From Oscillospiraceae bacterium (GTDB lineage Bacteria > Bacillota > Clostridia > Oscillospirales > CAG-272), in the NCBI GenBank assembly GCA_009779295.1, contig WREN01000155.1, positions 1-5,931 of the forward strand: a stretch of 5,931 bases of DNA. Reading direction: 5' to 3'. The stretch's first letter is position 1. Every line of letters starts with the position of its first letter. Of the stretch, positions 1 through 5,931 are shown one piece after another. The notes beneath the pieces were generated by a model. It had not been told where the DNA came from. It worked only from the letters and a program-made list of their open reading frames with translations, and did not search any database. The position numbers and the translations under genes are program-made.

Positions 1-642
1 GCGCCGTTATGAAGTGCGCGTTATCGTGAGTTTTGACGGCGCAAATAAAGACACCTTTGAAAAAATCCGCCGTGGGGCTGATTTCAAGCGGGTTTGTGAT
101 AATGCGCAAAGATTGAATTTAGCATATGAAGATACGCCTTTGGATATCGTTCCCGCAACATATACATCAATACAAAAGAAAACCAATTCGAACTGGAAAA
201 AATCGCTCAAAAAGTCAGCGAATTAGGTTTCCGTAGAATTGGATTCGGATTAGTTACTGCTCCCGCCGAGTGTACGCCTAATTTAGACGAACGGCTCTGC
301 CGCGAACTTTTTAATACTTACCGTACAGCCGAACAAAACGAAATACTTATTGAGTTGTACCCTGTAAAAGTTGGCGAATATGTTTATTCAGGTGATAAAT
401 ATGTTCCGGCTGAGGATTTTATTATCCGCAAACGCTGCGACGCGCCGTTAATCAATGCGGTTGTCAGGTATGACGGCGAGGTATGCCTGTGTTGTAATTT
501 TGGTGCAGAAGTGGAGAATGTGACGGATAAAAACTTTCTTAAAATATGGCAAAGTCCGCGATACAACGAACTGCGCGAAGCGGTAAACAATCCCGAAAGT
601 ATGCCAAATCCCTGCCGGCGTTGTTGGTGGGTAAACAGATAA
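1..642 (+). pseudogene. Radical SAM/SPASM-like protein, 5'-truncated by the window edge and frameshifted
   Basis: Two consecutive reading frames together make the C-terminal two thirds of a radical SAM enzyme. Bases 2 to about 165 encode RRYEVRVIVSFDGANKDTF followed by EKIRRGADF, a close match to the 'SxDGAtkeTyekiRrGadF' segment of the radical SAM barrel. From about base 163 the coding sense moves to the -1 frame, giving KENQFELEKIAQKVSELGF (typical barrel helix) and running to TAA at 640-642. The C-terminal part has a Cys pattern fitting the SPASM/twitch rule C-x12-G-x4-C (Cys codon 436, Gly 475, Cys 490, with extra Cys at 484 and 493) and a final CRRC (613 and 622), suggesting one auxiliary Fe-S cluster. 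The CxxxCxxC motif binding the SAM cluster would lie upstream of the window. Substrate is unknown; family members modify peptides, sugars or small molecules. The shift could be a real inactivating mutation or a sequencing error, since a single A lost from the AAAA run at 174-177 would explain it. Confidence 0.82.
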
Positions 643-673
643 AATTATATGAAGAACCTATAAAATAAAATTT

Positions 674-680
674 AAGGAGA
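674..680 (+). promoter_or_regulatory. Ribosome binding site of the PHP-domain gene
   Basis: AAGGAGA lies 8 bases before the ATG at 689. This spacing selects the ATG at 689 over the in-frame ATG at 701. The 46-base gap before the gene (643-688) is AT-rich and shows no convincing promoter pair or terminator hairpin, so read-through from the radical SAM gene is likely. Confidence 0.8.
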
Positions 681-688
681 TATTAAAA

Positions 689-1975
689 ATGAAAAACGAA
701 ATGTATTTCTACAACATTTATCCCAGATTAATCAACGTAGGCAAAGAAACATTGATTACCATCGAACCGCTGCTTCCGTCAAGAGCGGAATTTAATTCCG
801 AAACCGAATATCAAATCGAAATTCTTCCGATGACGCGTTATTCAAGAGTATTCAATCAAAGCCCGGACAACAAAATCGTTTTAAAAGGCGAAAACAATAA
901 ACTGCAATTCAAATATGTTTTCGATAAAGAAGAAGAATACTTGGTTAAAATATTGAAAAAAGAGGGCAATGCGCTGATAGTTCAACTTGCCGTTTACGCG
1001 CTTGAGGATGATTTATATAAACGCAGACCGTTGAAGGGCGATTTACATATTCACAGTATTCGTTCGGACGGCGGGGAAGGTCCGGCTGTTGTTGCCGCAA
1101 AGTACCGCGAAGCGGGATTTGATTTCATGGGATTGACGGATCACGGCATTTATACTGCATCGGTCGAAGCAATCGACGCGTATAAAGATGTTGAGCTTGG
1201 AATGTTATTGTTTAACGGCGAGGAAGTACATTCTCCGGAAAATTTTGTGCATGTCGTAAATTTCGGCGGTAAATCGAGTATCAACGAAATATTTCAAAAA
1301 GACCAGAATTTATATTACAAAGAAGTAAACGAAATAATCGAAACCGAAGATATTCCGTATGAAGAAGATAAATTCATATACGCGGCGAATTTGTGGGTAT
1401 CGCGAAAAATAAGAGAAGCCGGCGGACTGAGCATATTCGCGCATCCGCATTGGCATTTCCCTGTAAACAATGTCCCTGACGATTTATCCACGGCGTTCTT
1501 TAAGAATGATGTGTTCGACGCTTTCGAAGTTATAGGCGGATATTCTTTCACGCACGAAAACAATATGCAGACCGCGTTTTATTACACAGCATTGGCAAAC
1601 GGATTAAAGATACCGATCGTAGGTTCGAGCGATTCGCACGGTACGATTAATGGGTCATATTTTCCCAGACAATATACGATTGTTTTTGCCGACGAATATA
1701 ATCAGGACAGCGTTTTGCAATCGATAAAAGATTATTACAGCGTAGCTGTTGAGAATTATCATGATTCGGCGGAATATACTGTACACGGCAATTACAGATT
1801 CGTTGCATATGCGAGCTTCCTTATCGAAAACTATTTCGTGTTCACGGCGCAATTCTGCGCAGAGGACGGACTCCTCATGCAGCAGTATATTCTCGGCGTG
1901 CCGGGCGCGAAAGAAAGACTGAACGAAATAAAAACCAGATCGGCTGATTATTATAAACTTTGTTCGGGAAGGTAG
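689..1975 (+). CDS. PHP-domain metal-dependent phosphoesterase-like protein
   Basis: A 428-residue protein with no signal peptide or membrane segment, so probably cytoplasmic. Residues 1 to about 113 are a beta-rich N-terminal region without a motif I recognise. The PHP (polymerase and histidinol phosphatase) domain follows with its expected metal-binding motifs: GDLHIHS (H120, H122) with D127, GLTDHG (D151, H152), GEEVHS (E178/E179, H181), FAHPHW (H252, H254) and GSSDSHG (D315, H317). The full set implies an active di- or trinuclear metal centre. The family hydrolyses phosphoesters such as histidinol phosphate, nucleotide 3'-phosphates or nucleic acid ends; the substrate here cannot be read from sequence. 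The C-terminal part, from about residue 350, resembles a second beta region. The gene ends 8 bases before the next one and probably shares its transcript. The PHP assignment is firm; the exact reaction is unknown. Confidence 0.9.
   Translation: MKNEMYFYNIYPRLINVGKETLITIEPLLPSRAEFNSETEYQIEILPMTRYSRVFNQSPDNKIVLKGENNKLQFKYVFDKEEEYLVKILKKEGNALIVQLAVYALEDDLYKRRPLKGDLHIHSIRSDGGEGPAVVAAKYREAGFDFMGLTDHGIYTASVEAIDAYKDVELGMLLFNGEEVHSPENFVHVVNFGGKSSINEIFQKDQNLYYKEVNEIIETEDIPYEEDKFIYAANLWVSRKIREAGGLSIFAHPHWHFPVNNVPDDLSTAFFKNDVFDAFEVIGGYSFTHENNMQTAFYYTALANGLKIPIVGSSDSHGTINGSYFPRQYTIVFADEYNQDSVLQSIKDYYSVAVENYHDSAEYTVHGNYRFVAYASFLIENYFVFTAQFCAEDGLLMQQYILGVPGAKERLNEIKTRSADYYKLCSGR
1967..1972 (+). promoter_or_regulatory. 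Ribosome binding site deciding the start of the Tim44-like gene
   Basis: GGAAGG overlaps the last codons of the PHP gene, 11 bases before the ATG at 1984. It favours that ATG over the in-frame TTG at 1960. Starting at 1984 also gives a normal signal or anchor sequence beginning MKKSYQ. Confidence 0.55.
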
Positions 1976-1983
1976 TATTGGTT

Positions 1984-2868
1984 ATGAAAAAATCATATCA
2001 ATTAATAGTATTTGTTTTGTTAATAATTTCGTTAATATCCGCTACTACATATTTATCCCACGCCGATTTCGGCGACTTTGGAGGCAGCAGCGATTACGGC
2101 GGCAGCAGCGACTGGGGAGGGAGTTCGGATTGGGGGAGCAGCAGTGATTACAGCGGCGAAGGTATTCCGATTGATGACCCTGTAGTTATTGTAGTAATTA
2201 TAGTATTTATTCTTTTTGTGGTATTTATAATGTTTAGAGGAAATAAAAACAAACCCGTCATGCCCGGAGCCGCAGCGTATGATATGTCAAAACTTAAAAA
2301 TATGACTGAATTTAAAGAAATAGATCCGGAATTTTCCGTAGACGCGTTCAAAGAAAAACTATCAAATTGGTATGTGCAAATGCAGAATTGCTGGCAAAAT
2401 AAAGACCTGGAACCTCTGCGCCCATATTTTACAGATACTTCATTCAATCAATTCGACCGTCAACTTGACCATTACCGTAATAACAAGCATACTAACCGAA
2501 TCGAAAATATCTGTGTGTTGAGCGTTGATTTAAAGGGTTGGACGAAAGATGAAGTCAATGATATAATCATCGTGCGTATGAAAACGCGTATCATCGATTA
2601 CGTTGTTGACGATATGACCGGAAATCTCGTCAAAGGCAATAAACTGGAAAAGTTTATGGATTATGAATGGTCGCTTATACGCAAGTCCGGAGTGCTGACG
2701 CAAACCGGCGAAGGCGTAAAAGTGCTCAACTGCACGAATTGCGGCGCGCCTATGAACGTGAACCAGTCGTCGAAATGCGAATACTGCGGTTCTGTATTGG
2801 CAACGACGGAATACGATTGGGTAATTTCGTCAATCAAAGGTATTTCGCAGCGGACGGGGAGTAAATAA
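1984..2868 (+). CDS. Tim44-like domain membrane protein with C-terminal zinc ribbon
   Basis: A 294-residue protein. Residues 1 to about 27 form a positively charged start and hydrophobic core ending in SHA, fitting a signal peptide or first membrane segment. Residues 33-56 are four tandem GGSSD(Y/W)-type hexads. Residues 66-84 are a strong second membrane helix followed by basic residues (RGNKNK), so the remainder should be cytoplasmic if the N-terminal segment is cleaved or outside-facing. Residues about 115-240 match the Tim44-like fold in pattern: a helical pair with W and Y residues, then a beta sheet with the WTKDE and VRMKTRIIDYVVDD segments. A CxxC...CxxC zinc ribbon (C250, C253, C265, C268) follows, then YDWVISSI. 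In mitochondria Tim44 tethers the import motor to the membrane. Bacterial members have an unclear role, and calling them transport proteins is only by analogy. The stop overlaps the next start by one base, so translation is probably coupled. Confidence 0.8.
   Translation: MKKSYQLIVFVLLIISLISATTYLSHADFGDFGGSSDYGGSSDWGGSSDWGSSSDYSGEGIPIDDPVVIVVIIVFILFVVFIMFRGNKNKPVMPGAAAYDMSKLKNMTEFKEIDPEFSVDAFKEKLSNWYVQMQNCWQNKDLEPLRPYFTDTSFNQFDRQLDHYRNNKHTNRIENICVLSVDLKGWTKDEVNDIIIVRMKTRIIDYVVDDMTGNLVKGNKLEKFMDYEWSLIRKSGVLTQTGEGVKVLNCTNCGAPMNVNQSSKCEYCGSVLATTEYDWVISSIKGISQRTGSK
2080..2151 (+). repeat. Four tandem 18-base units encoding Gly/Ser-rich hexads
   Basis: Units at 2080-2097, 2098-2115, 2116-2133 and 2134-2151 encode GGSSDY, GGSSDW, GGSSDW and GSSSDY. 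The first two units are nearly identical in DNA; the later two differ mainly at silent positions, so the protein pattern looks conserved. The repeat forms a flexible linker with regularly spaced aromatic residues and aspartates between the signal segment and the membrane helix, and its copy number could vary by slippage. Confidence 0.85.
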
Positions 2869-3593
2869 TGGATATTCATAAAATAAACAAATTCTTCTGG
2901 GATACAACAGGGAATGACGTTTTAGGAACCACCGCGCTTCCCGCCTATGGCGCGTATGTCTCGGAAGAAAAATGGCAACTCTTCGGAAACGTTTCGGGTA
3001 AAAAAGTTTTGGAAATCGGCTGCGGACGCGGTCATTCCCTGCAATATGTGGGGGAACGCAAAGCGTCCGAGCTATGGGGAATTGATATATCGGAAAAACA
3101 ACTCGAATTGACAAAGCAATATTTGACGGAATGTGGGCTTTCCGCAAAATTGATATGTTCGCCGATGGAAGAGGAGTGCGGCATACCGGAGGATTATTTT
3201 GACATTGTTTACTCGGTGTACGCCATAGGCTGGACGACAGATCTCGATGGTACTTTCCGCCGTATCGCTTCGTACCTGAAAAAAGACGGCGCGTTCATTT
3301 TCAGTTGGTCGCACCCGATACATAAATGCGTCGAAAGATATGAAGATAAGTTTATCTTCAAAAAATGTTATTATGATGAATCATGGTATCAGCAAACTCT
3401 CGGCGACGGTACGCTGACATTATCTTGGCGCATGATGTCAACATATGTGAACGCGTTGGCGAAAGCGGGATTTTTCATTGAGTATATGATCGAGGAATCC
3501 GACGAGGAACTTTTGCAAGGTAATGAAAGCAGTCACGCTCAAAGGGCAAAAATGTTTCCCGTAACTTTTGTAATCAAAGCCAGAAAACTATAA
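2868..3593 (+). CDS. Class I SAM-dependent methyltransferase
   Basis: A 241-residue soluble protein with a Rossmann-type methyltransferase core. Motif I is VLEIGCGRGH (residues 47-56), which binds SAM. The acidic residue closing the second strand is D73 in GIDIS, binding the ribose. FDIVYS (residues 111-116) is the fourth-strand motif, and the segment around residues 134-147 (ASYLKKDGAFIFSW) is the usual post-motif strand and helix. Residues 1-40 form a helical lid, NKFFWDTTGND onward, of a type common in uncharacterised Firmicutes methyltransferases. The acceptor is unknown, and nothing in the sequence points to rRNA, DNA or protein in particular; a small molecule is the default guess. ATG at 2868 overlaps the previous TAA (TAATG) and is preceded by GGGGAG at 2856-2861 with a 6-base spacer, so it is translationally coupled to the Tim44-like gene. 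Confidence 0.88.
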   Translation: MDIHKINKFFWDTTGNDVLGTTALPAYGAYVSEEKWQLFGNVSGKKVLEIGCGRGHSLQYVGERKASELWGIDISEKQLELTKQYLTECGLSAKLICSPMEEECGIPEDYFDIVYSVYAIGWTTDLDGTFRRIASYLKKDGAFIFSWSHPIHKCVERYEDKFIFKKCYYDESWYQQTLGDGTLTLSWRMMSTYVNALAKAGFFIEYMIEESDEELLQGNESSHAQRAKMFPVTFVIKARKL

Positions 3594-3611
3594 TTTGGAG
3601 GTAAAATAATT

Positions 3612-4532
3612 ATGAAACAAATGAAACTCGGTGTTAGCAATCTTGTATTACCGGTAATATCCGTAGGTTGTATGCGGATCAAAGCATTAAGCAAACCCGA
3701 TGCGGAAAAATTCATAAAGACGTCATTGGAATTGGGCGCGAACTTTTTCGATCACGCGGATATTTATGGCGGAAACGGCGCGTGCGAAGAACATTTTGCT
3801 GACGCGATCGGCATGACTCCCGCACTCCGCGAAACGATGTTCCTGCAAACCAAATGCGGAATCAGAAGAGGTTGGTATGACTTTTCCAAAGAGCATATTT
3901 TGAATTCGGTCGATAAAAGTTTGTTAAGATTAAAAACGGATTACATCGACGTGTTATTATTACACCGCCCCGATGCGCTCGTTGAACCTGAGGAAGTCGC
4001 GGAAGCGTTTGATATTCTTTACGCAAGCGGAAAAGTCCGCCATTTCGGTGTGTCGAATCAAAAACCGATGCAGATTCAATTATTGCAAAAGTATCTGAAC
4101 CAGCCGATAGTCGCCAACCAACTCCAACTCAGCGTGATGAACACCACGATGATAGCGAGCGGTATCAACGTCAATACCGCGTTTGATTCGGCAGTAGACC
4201 GCGACGGCAGCATACTCGATTTCTGCCGTCTGAACGATATAACGATCCAGCCGTGGTCGCCGTTCCAGTACGGATGTTTCGAGGGCGTTTATCTCGATAA
4301 CGACAAGTTCCCTGAAGTGAACGCGAAAATAAACGAAATCGCCGCGAAATACAACGTCACGAACAACGGAATGGTTATTGCATGGCTGTTGCGACATCCG
4401 GCAAAGATGCAGCCTGTAACGGGAACGATGAACATACAACGACTGAAAGAAATCTGCGACGGCGTTAATGTTACGATTACACGCGAGGAATGGTATGAAA
4501 TATACCGTTCGGCGGGAAATAAAATTCCATAA
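3612..4532 (+). CDS. Aldo/keto reductase, YdhF-like
   Basis: A 306-residue cytoplasmic oxidoreductase, full length for the family. The catalytic tetrad is complete: D47 and Y52 in FFDHADIYGG, K81 in QTKCGI, and H118 in LLLHRPD. KVRHFGVSN (residues 141-149), VANQ (167-170) and the C-terminal PVTGTMNIQRLKEI segment match the NADPH-binding (alpha/beta)8 barrel. FDHADIYGG, HRPDAL and GKVRHFGVSN closely resemble E. coli YdhF. Relative to YdhF there is an insertion of roughly a dozen residues around residues 180-200 (region ending in SAVDRDGSILD), as I recall it in Firmicutes homologues. It probably reduces carbonyl compounds with NAD(P)H; the physiological substrate is unknown. GGAGG at 3597-3601, 10 bases before the ATG, supports the start. 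It lies 18 bases after the methyltransferase and is probably the last gene of the transcript. Confidence 0.92.
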   Translation: MKQMKLGVSNLVLPVISVGCMRIKALSKPDAEKFIKTSLELGANFFDHADIYGGNGACEEHFADAIGMTPALRETMFLQTKCGIRRGWYDFSKEHILNSVDKSLLRLKTDYIDVLLLHRPDALVEPEEVAEAFDILYASGKVRHFGVSNQKPMQIQLLQKYLNQPIVANQLQLSVMNTTMIASGINVNTAFDSAVDRDGSILDFCRLNDITIQPWSPFQYGCFEGVYLDNDKFPEVNAKINEIAAKYNVTNNGMVIAWLLRHPAKMQPVTGTMNIQRLKEICDGVNVTITREEWYEIYRSAGNKIP

Positions 4533-4539
4533 AATATAG

Positions 4540-4561
4540 GGGCGGGGTTCCATCCCCGCCC
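4540..4561. terminator. GC-rich hairpin between convergent genes, probable bidirectional terminator
   Basis: A perfect 8-bp stem (GGGCGGGG pairing with CCCCGCCC) closes a 6-base loop, TTCCAT. It begins 7 bases after the reductase stop codon and ends 10 bases before the stop codon of the minus-strand LRR gene. Flanks are T-rich but interrupted on both strands (GTTCTATTTGTT after it on plus, CTATATTTT after it on minus), so it is an imperfect intrinsic terminator that may serve both directions. It may also be a copy of a dispersed palindromic repeat. Confidence 0.65.
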
Positions 4562-4571
4562 GTTCTATTTG

Positions 4572-5774
4572 TTAAAATACAAAAGCAAACATACTTATAA
4601 TATAAATCAAATCGTTAAAAGATTCTATATCAAAATCCAAAAAATCTAAAAGATTCAATATTTCCATTAAATCGCCCAAAGTTTCAACGCCCAATGCGTT
4701 AATAAAAGTTAATATTCCCAATATATAATTTACTTCTTCAATACCCAAATAATCAAACATAGATAAGAATGAACTATTTAATAATTCTATCGTATAATCT
4801 TGAATATACGGTCTGTTTAATTCCCAAATCGAAGATTGTATAAAGATTTCCCAATTAGGAATTTCTCCCGAAAGCAAACTAATAAATAATTCGATATACG
4901 GTTTTATTTCAAAATTATACAGAGCATTATAATCACTGTACAAATCTAAATAATAAAAATCCTGTAAATTTTTAAATGAATTTAAAAAATTGAAATTCGT
5001 AATATCGTTGCCTGTCAGGTCAAGCCATTCAAGGTTACGGAGCGTTTTGATATATTTCATGTCATCGTTCGTGAGGTCCATATATAGAAGTCCGAGTCCT
5101 TTCAGGTTTAACGTTTTCAGTCCTTCTAACTGCGAGCCGGAGAGATTTGCTTCCATTAAATATAAATATTTCAATGATTTCATATTTTTCAAAACGCTTA
5201 TATCGGTAAGACGCGAACTTTCCAAAACGAAAATTTCCAGCGTTTTATTGTCTTTCAGCGCGGAAATGTCATAAATATATGTACCGGTAGCGTTGAAATA
5301 TTTAAGGTTCGGCAGGGAAAATATCGCAGAAGCGTCGCTGACAGGGGTTTCCATAAGCGTTACATATTCGAGATTTTGCAATTTGCTCAGTACGGAAACA
5401 TCGCTTACGGTACAGGCTATTATACCTACCTCAATCAAGTTTTTGCAATTTGCAAGCGCCGAAATATCAATAATGTAATTTTGATCGATAATCACAAAAG
5501 TTTCAAGATTCGGGAAATATTTGATGTCGTTTAGATTTTTTAGAACGTCCGTTTTGGTTACAATAAACTCCTTAACCTTCAAACAGTCCGAAATCGTCAA
5601 TCCCTTCTTCGTTTTGATACCCAAATACTCGCGGACATAATCGTCGACCGCTTTGTTTTCGAATGTGACTTGTTTTGAAGTGATTGAAAAATCTACGTCC
5701 GCGGCAAATACGGGAATTGAGATTGACATGAACATTAATACGGTTAATACAATTGCTATGAATTTTTTTAACAT
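4572..5774 (-). CDS. Secreted leucine-rich repeat protein
   Basis: A 400-residue protein. Residues 1-24 are a signal peptide: MLKK, a hydrophobic core, then VFA before A25, a good signal peptidase I site. Residues 35-80 form a capping region with the VDDYVREYLGI pattern often seen before bacterial LRRs. Residues about 81-285 hold roughly nine repeats of about 22 residues, of the SDS22/internalin type (L..L.NL..L.L....I.DIS.L), for example ISALANCKNLIEV and ISVLKNMKSLKYLYL. Residues 286-400 are acidic and hydrophobic with many I, L, F and Y; I recognise no fold, LPxTG sortase signal, cell-wall repeat or lipobox. The protein is probably exported and binds a protein or glycan ligand, but the partner is unknown. 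TGAGGTG (5781-5787, read on minus) just upstream supports the start. It lies 28 bases after the solute-binding protein gene and is probably cotranscribed. The C-terminal coding part is clearly more AT-rich than the rest. Confidence 0.85.
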   Translation of the reverse strand: MLKKFIAIVLTVLMFMSISIPVFAADVDFSITSKQVTFENKAVDDYVREYLGIKTKKGLTISDCLKVKEFIVTKTDVLKNLNDIKYFPNLETFVIIDQNYIIDISALANCKNLIEVGIIACTVSDVSVLSKLQNLEYVTLMETPVSDASAIFSLPNLKYFNATGTYIYDISALKDNKTLEIFVLESSRLTDISVLKNMKSLKYLYLMEANLSGSQLEGLKTLNLKGLGLLYMDLTNDDMKYIKTLRNLEWLDLTGNDITNFNFLNSFKNLQDFYYLDLYSDYNALYNFEIKPYIELFISLLSGEIPNWEIFIQSSIWELNRPYIQDYTIELLNSSFLSMFDYLGIEEVNYILGILTFINALGVETLGDLMEILNLLDFLDFDIESFNDLIYIISMFAFVF

Positions 5775-5802
5775 GTTTTACACCTCATTTAATATTTTAA
5801 AA

Positions 5803-5931
5803 TTAATTTATTTCTGCTAAATAAATTGCAACTCTGCTCTGTATCGATTTTGCCGTTTCTTCGGCTGATTTATCTGTGTTGAAGAATATTTCAAGGTCTT
5901 CTGTGATTATATTATACACCGCGCTGTCATA
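5803..5931 (-). CDS. Extracellular solute-binding protein of an ABC transporter, C-terminal 42 residues only
   Basis: Reading the minus strand from the window edge gives 42 sense codons then TAA at 5805-5803. The peptide contains VYNIITEDLEIFF, TDKSAEETAKSIQSRVAIY and the ending LAEIN. This is the characteristic C-terminal helix of family 1 extracellular solute-binding proteins, where the pattern is roughly 'E...ff.gdKSaeetA..IQsRv.iYl.E'. Such lipoproteins capture sugars or related solutes for an ABC importer. The start, lipobox and substrate-binding region lie beyond base 5931, so the substrate cannot be judged. It precedes the LRR gene by 28 bases on the same strand. Confidence 0.78.
   Translation of the reverse strand, partial: YDSAVYNIITEDLEIFFNTDKSAEETAKSIQSRVAIYLAEIN

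Noticed and set aside
170..184. Programmed -1 ribosomal frameshift in the radical SAM gene
   Set aside because: The needed shift is -1, but ATACAAAAGAAAACC does not form a good X-XXY-YYZ heptamer in the incoming frame, I see no stimulatory structure, and such shifts are not known for this family. Mutation or a base-call error is simpler.
355..642. Independent small protein of 95 residues starting at TTG 355
   Set aside because: The same frame carries radical SAM family sequence upstream of 355 and no ribosome binding site precedes it; it is the C-terminal part of the broken gene.
643..688. Promoter before the PHP gene, suggested by CTATAAAATAAAA
   Set aside because: The region is generally AT-rich and no -35 element at a suitable distance can be made out, so the match is not better than chance.
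1960..1983. Upstream TTG start for the Tim44-like protein
   Set aside because: It would lie inside the PHP gene with no ribosome binding site and would place eight extra residues before a normal MKKSYQ signal start.
2830..3147. 105-codon open frame on the minus strand across the Tim44-like/methyltransferase junction
   Set aside because: It overlaps motif I of the methyltransferase antisense, is very rich in Arg and Pro, and matches no family pattern.
4080..4553. 157-codon open frame on the minus strand, antisense to the reductase
   Set aside because: It lies opposite a gene with a complete catalytic tetrad, has no recognisable motif, and has an Arg/Val/Tyr-rich composition typical of an antisense shadow.

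Overview
The window looks like a chromosomal segment of a low- to medium-GC bacterium, most likely an anaerobic member of the Firmicutes (Clostridia-like). The grounds are strong AGGAGG-type ribosome binding sites, tight co-directional gene packing, a radical SAM protein with a C-terminal cysteine cluster, a Tim44-like/zinc-ribbon membrane protein of a kind seen in Clostridia, and a secreted leucine-rich repeat protein with a Gram-positive-style signal peptide. This placement is inference; no rRNA or other marker gene is present.

Bases 1-4532 carry five genes on the plus strand. First comes the 3' part of a radical SAM/SPASM-like gene, broken by an apparent -1 frameshift near bases 160-180. 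After it come a PHP-domain metallohydrolase, a membrane-anchored Tim44-like protein with a C-terminal zinc ribbon, a class I SAM-dependent methyltransferase, and a YdhF-like aldo/keto reductase. The gaps are 46, 8, -1 and 18 bases, so at least the last four are probably one transcript. No single pathway can be read from the set. It combines possible small-molecule or peptide chemistry (radical SAM, methyltransferase, reductase, PHP hydrolase) with a membrane protein of unknown role.

At 4540-4561 a GC-rich perfect hairpin sits between the convergent gene groups and probably terminates transcription from one or both sides.

Bases 4572-5931 are coded on the minus strand. The last 42 codons of an extracellular solute-binding protein of an ABC transporter enter from the right edge. 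After 28 bases comes a secreted 400-residue leucine-rich repeat protein. Its C-terminal third is markedly more AT-rich than the repeat region and has no fold or anchor I recognise.

I see no CRISPR array, tRNA, rRNA, insertion sequence or phage gene. No intergenic stretch exceeds 50 bases. I did not find a clearly new biological system. The items most worth checking are the frameshifted radical SAM gene and its operon, the composition break in the LRR gene, and the uncharacterised PHP and Tim44-like proteins.
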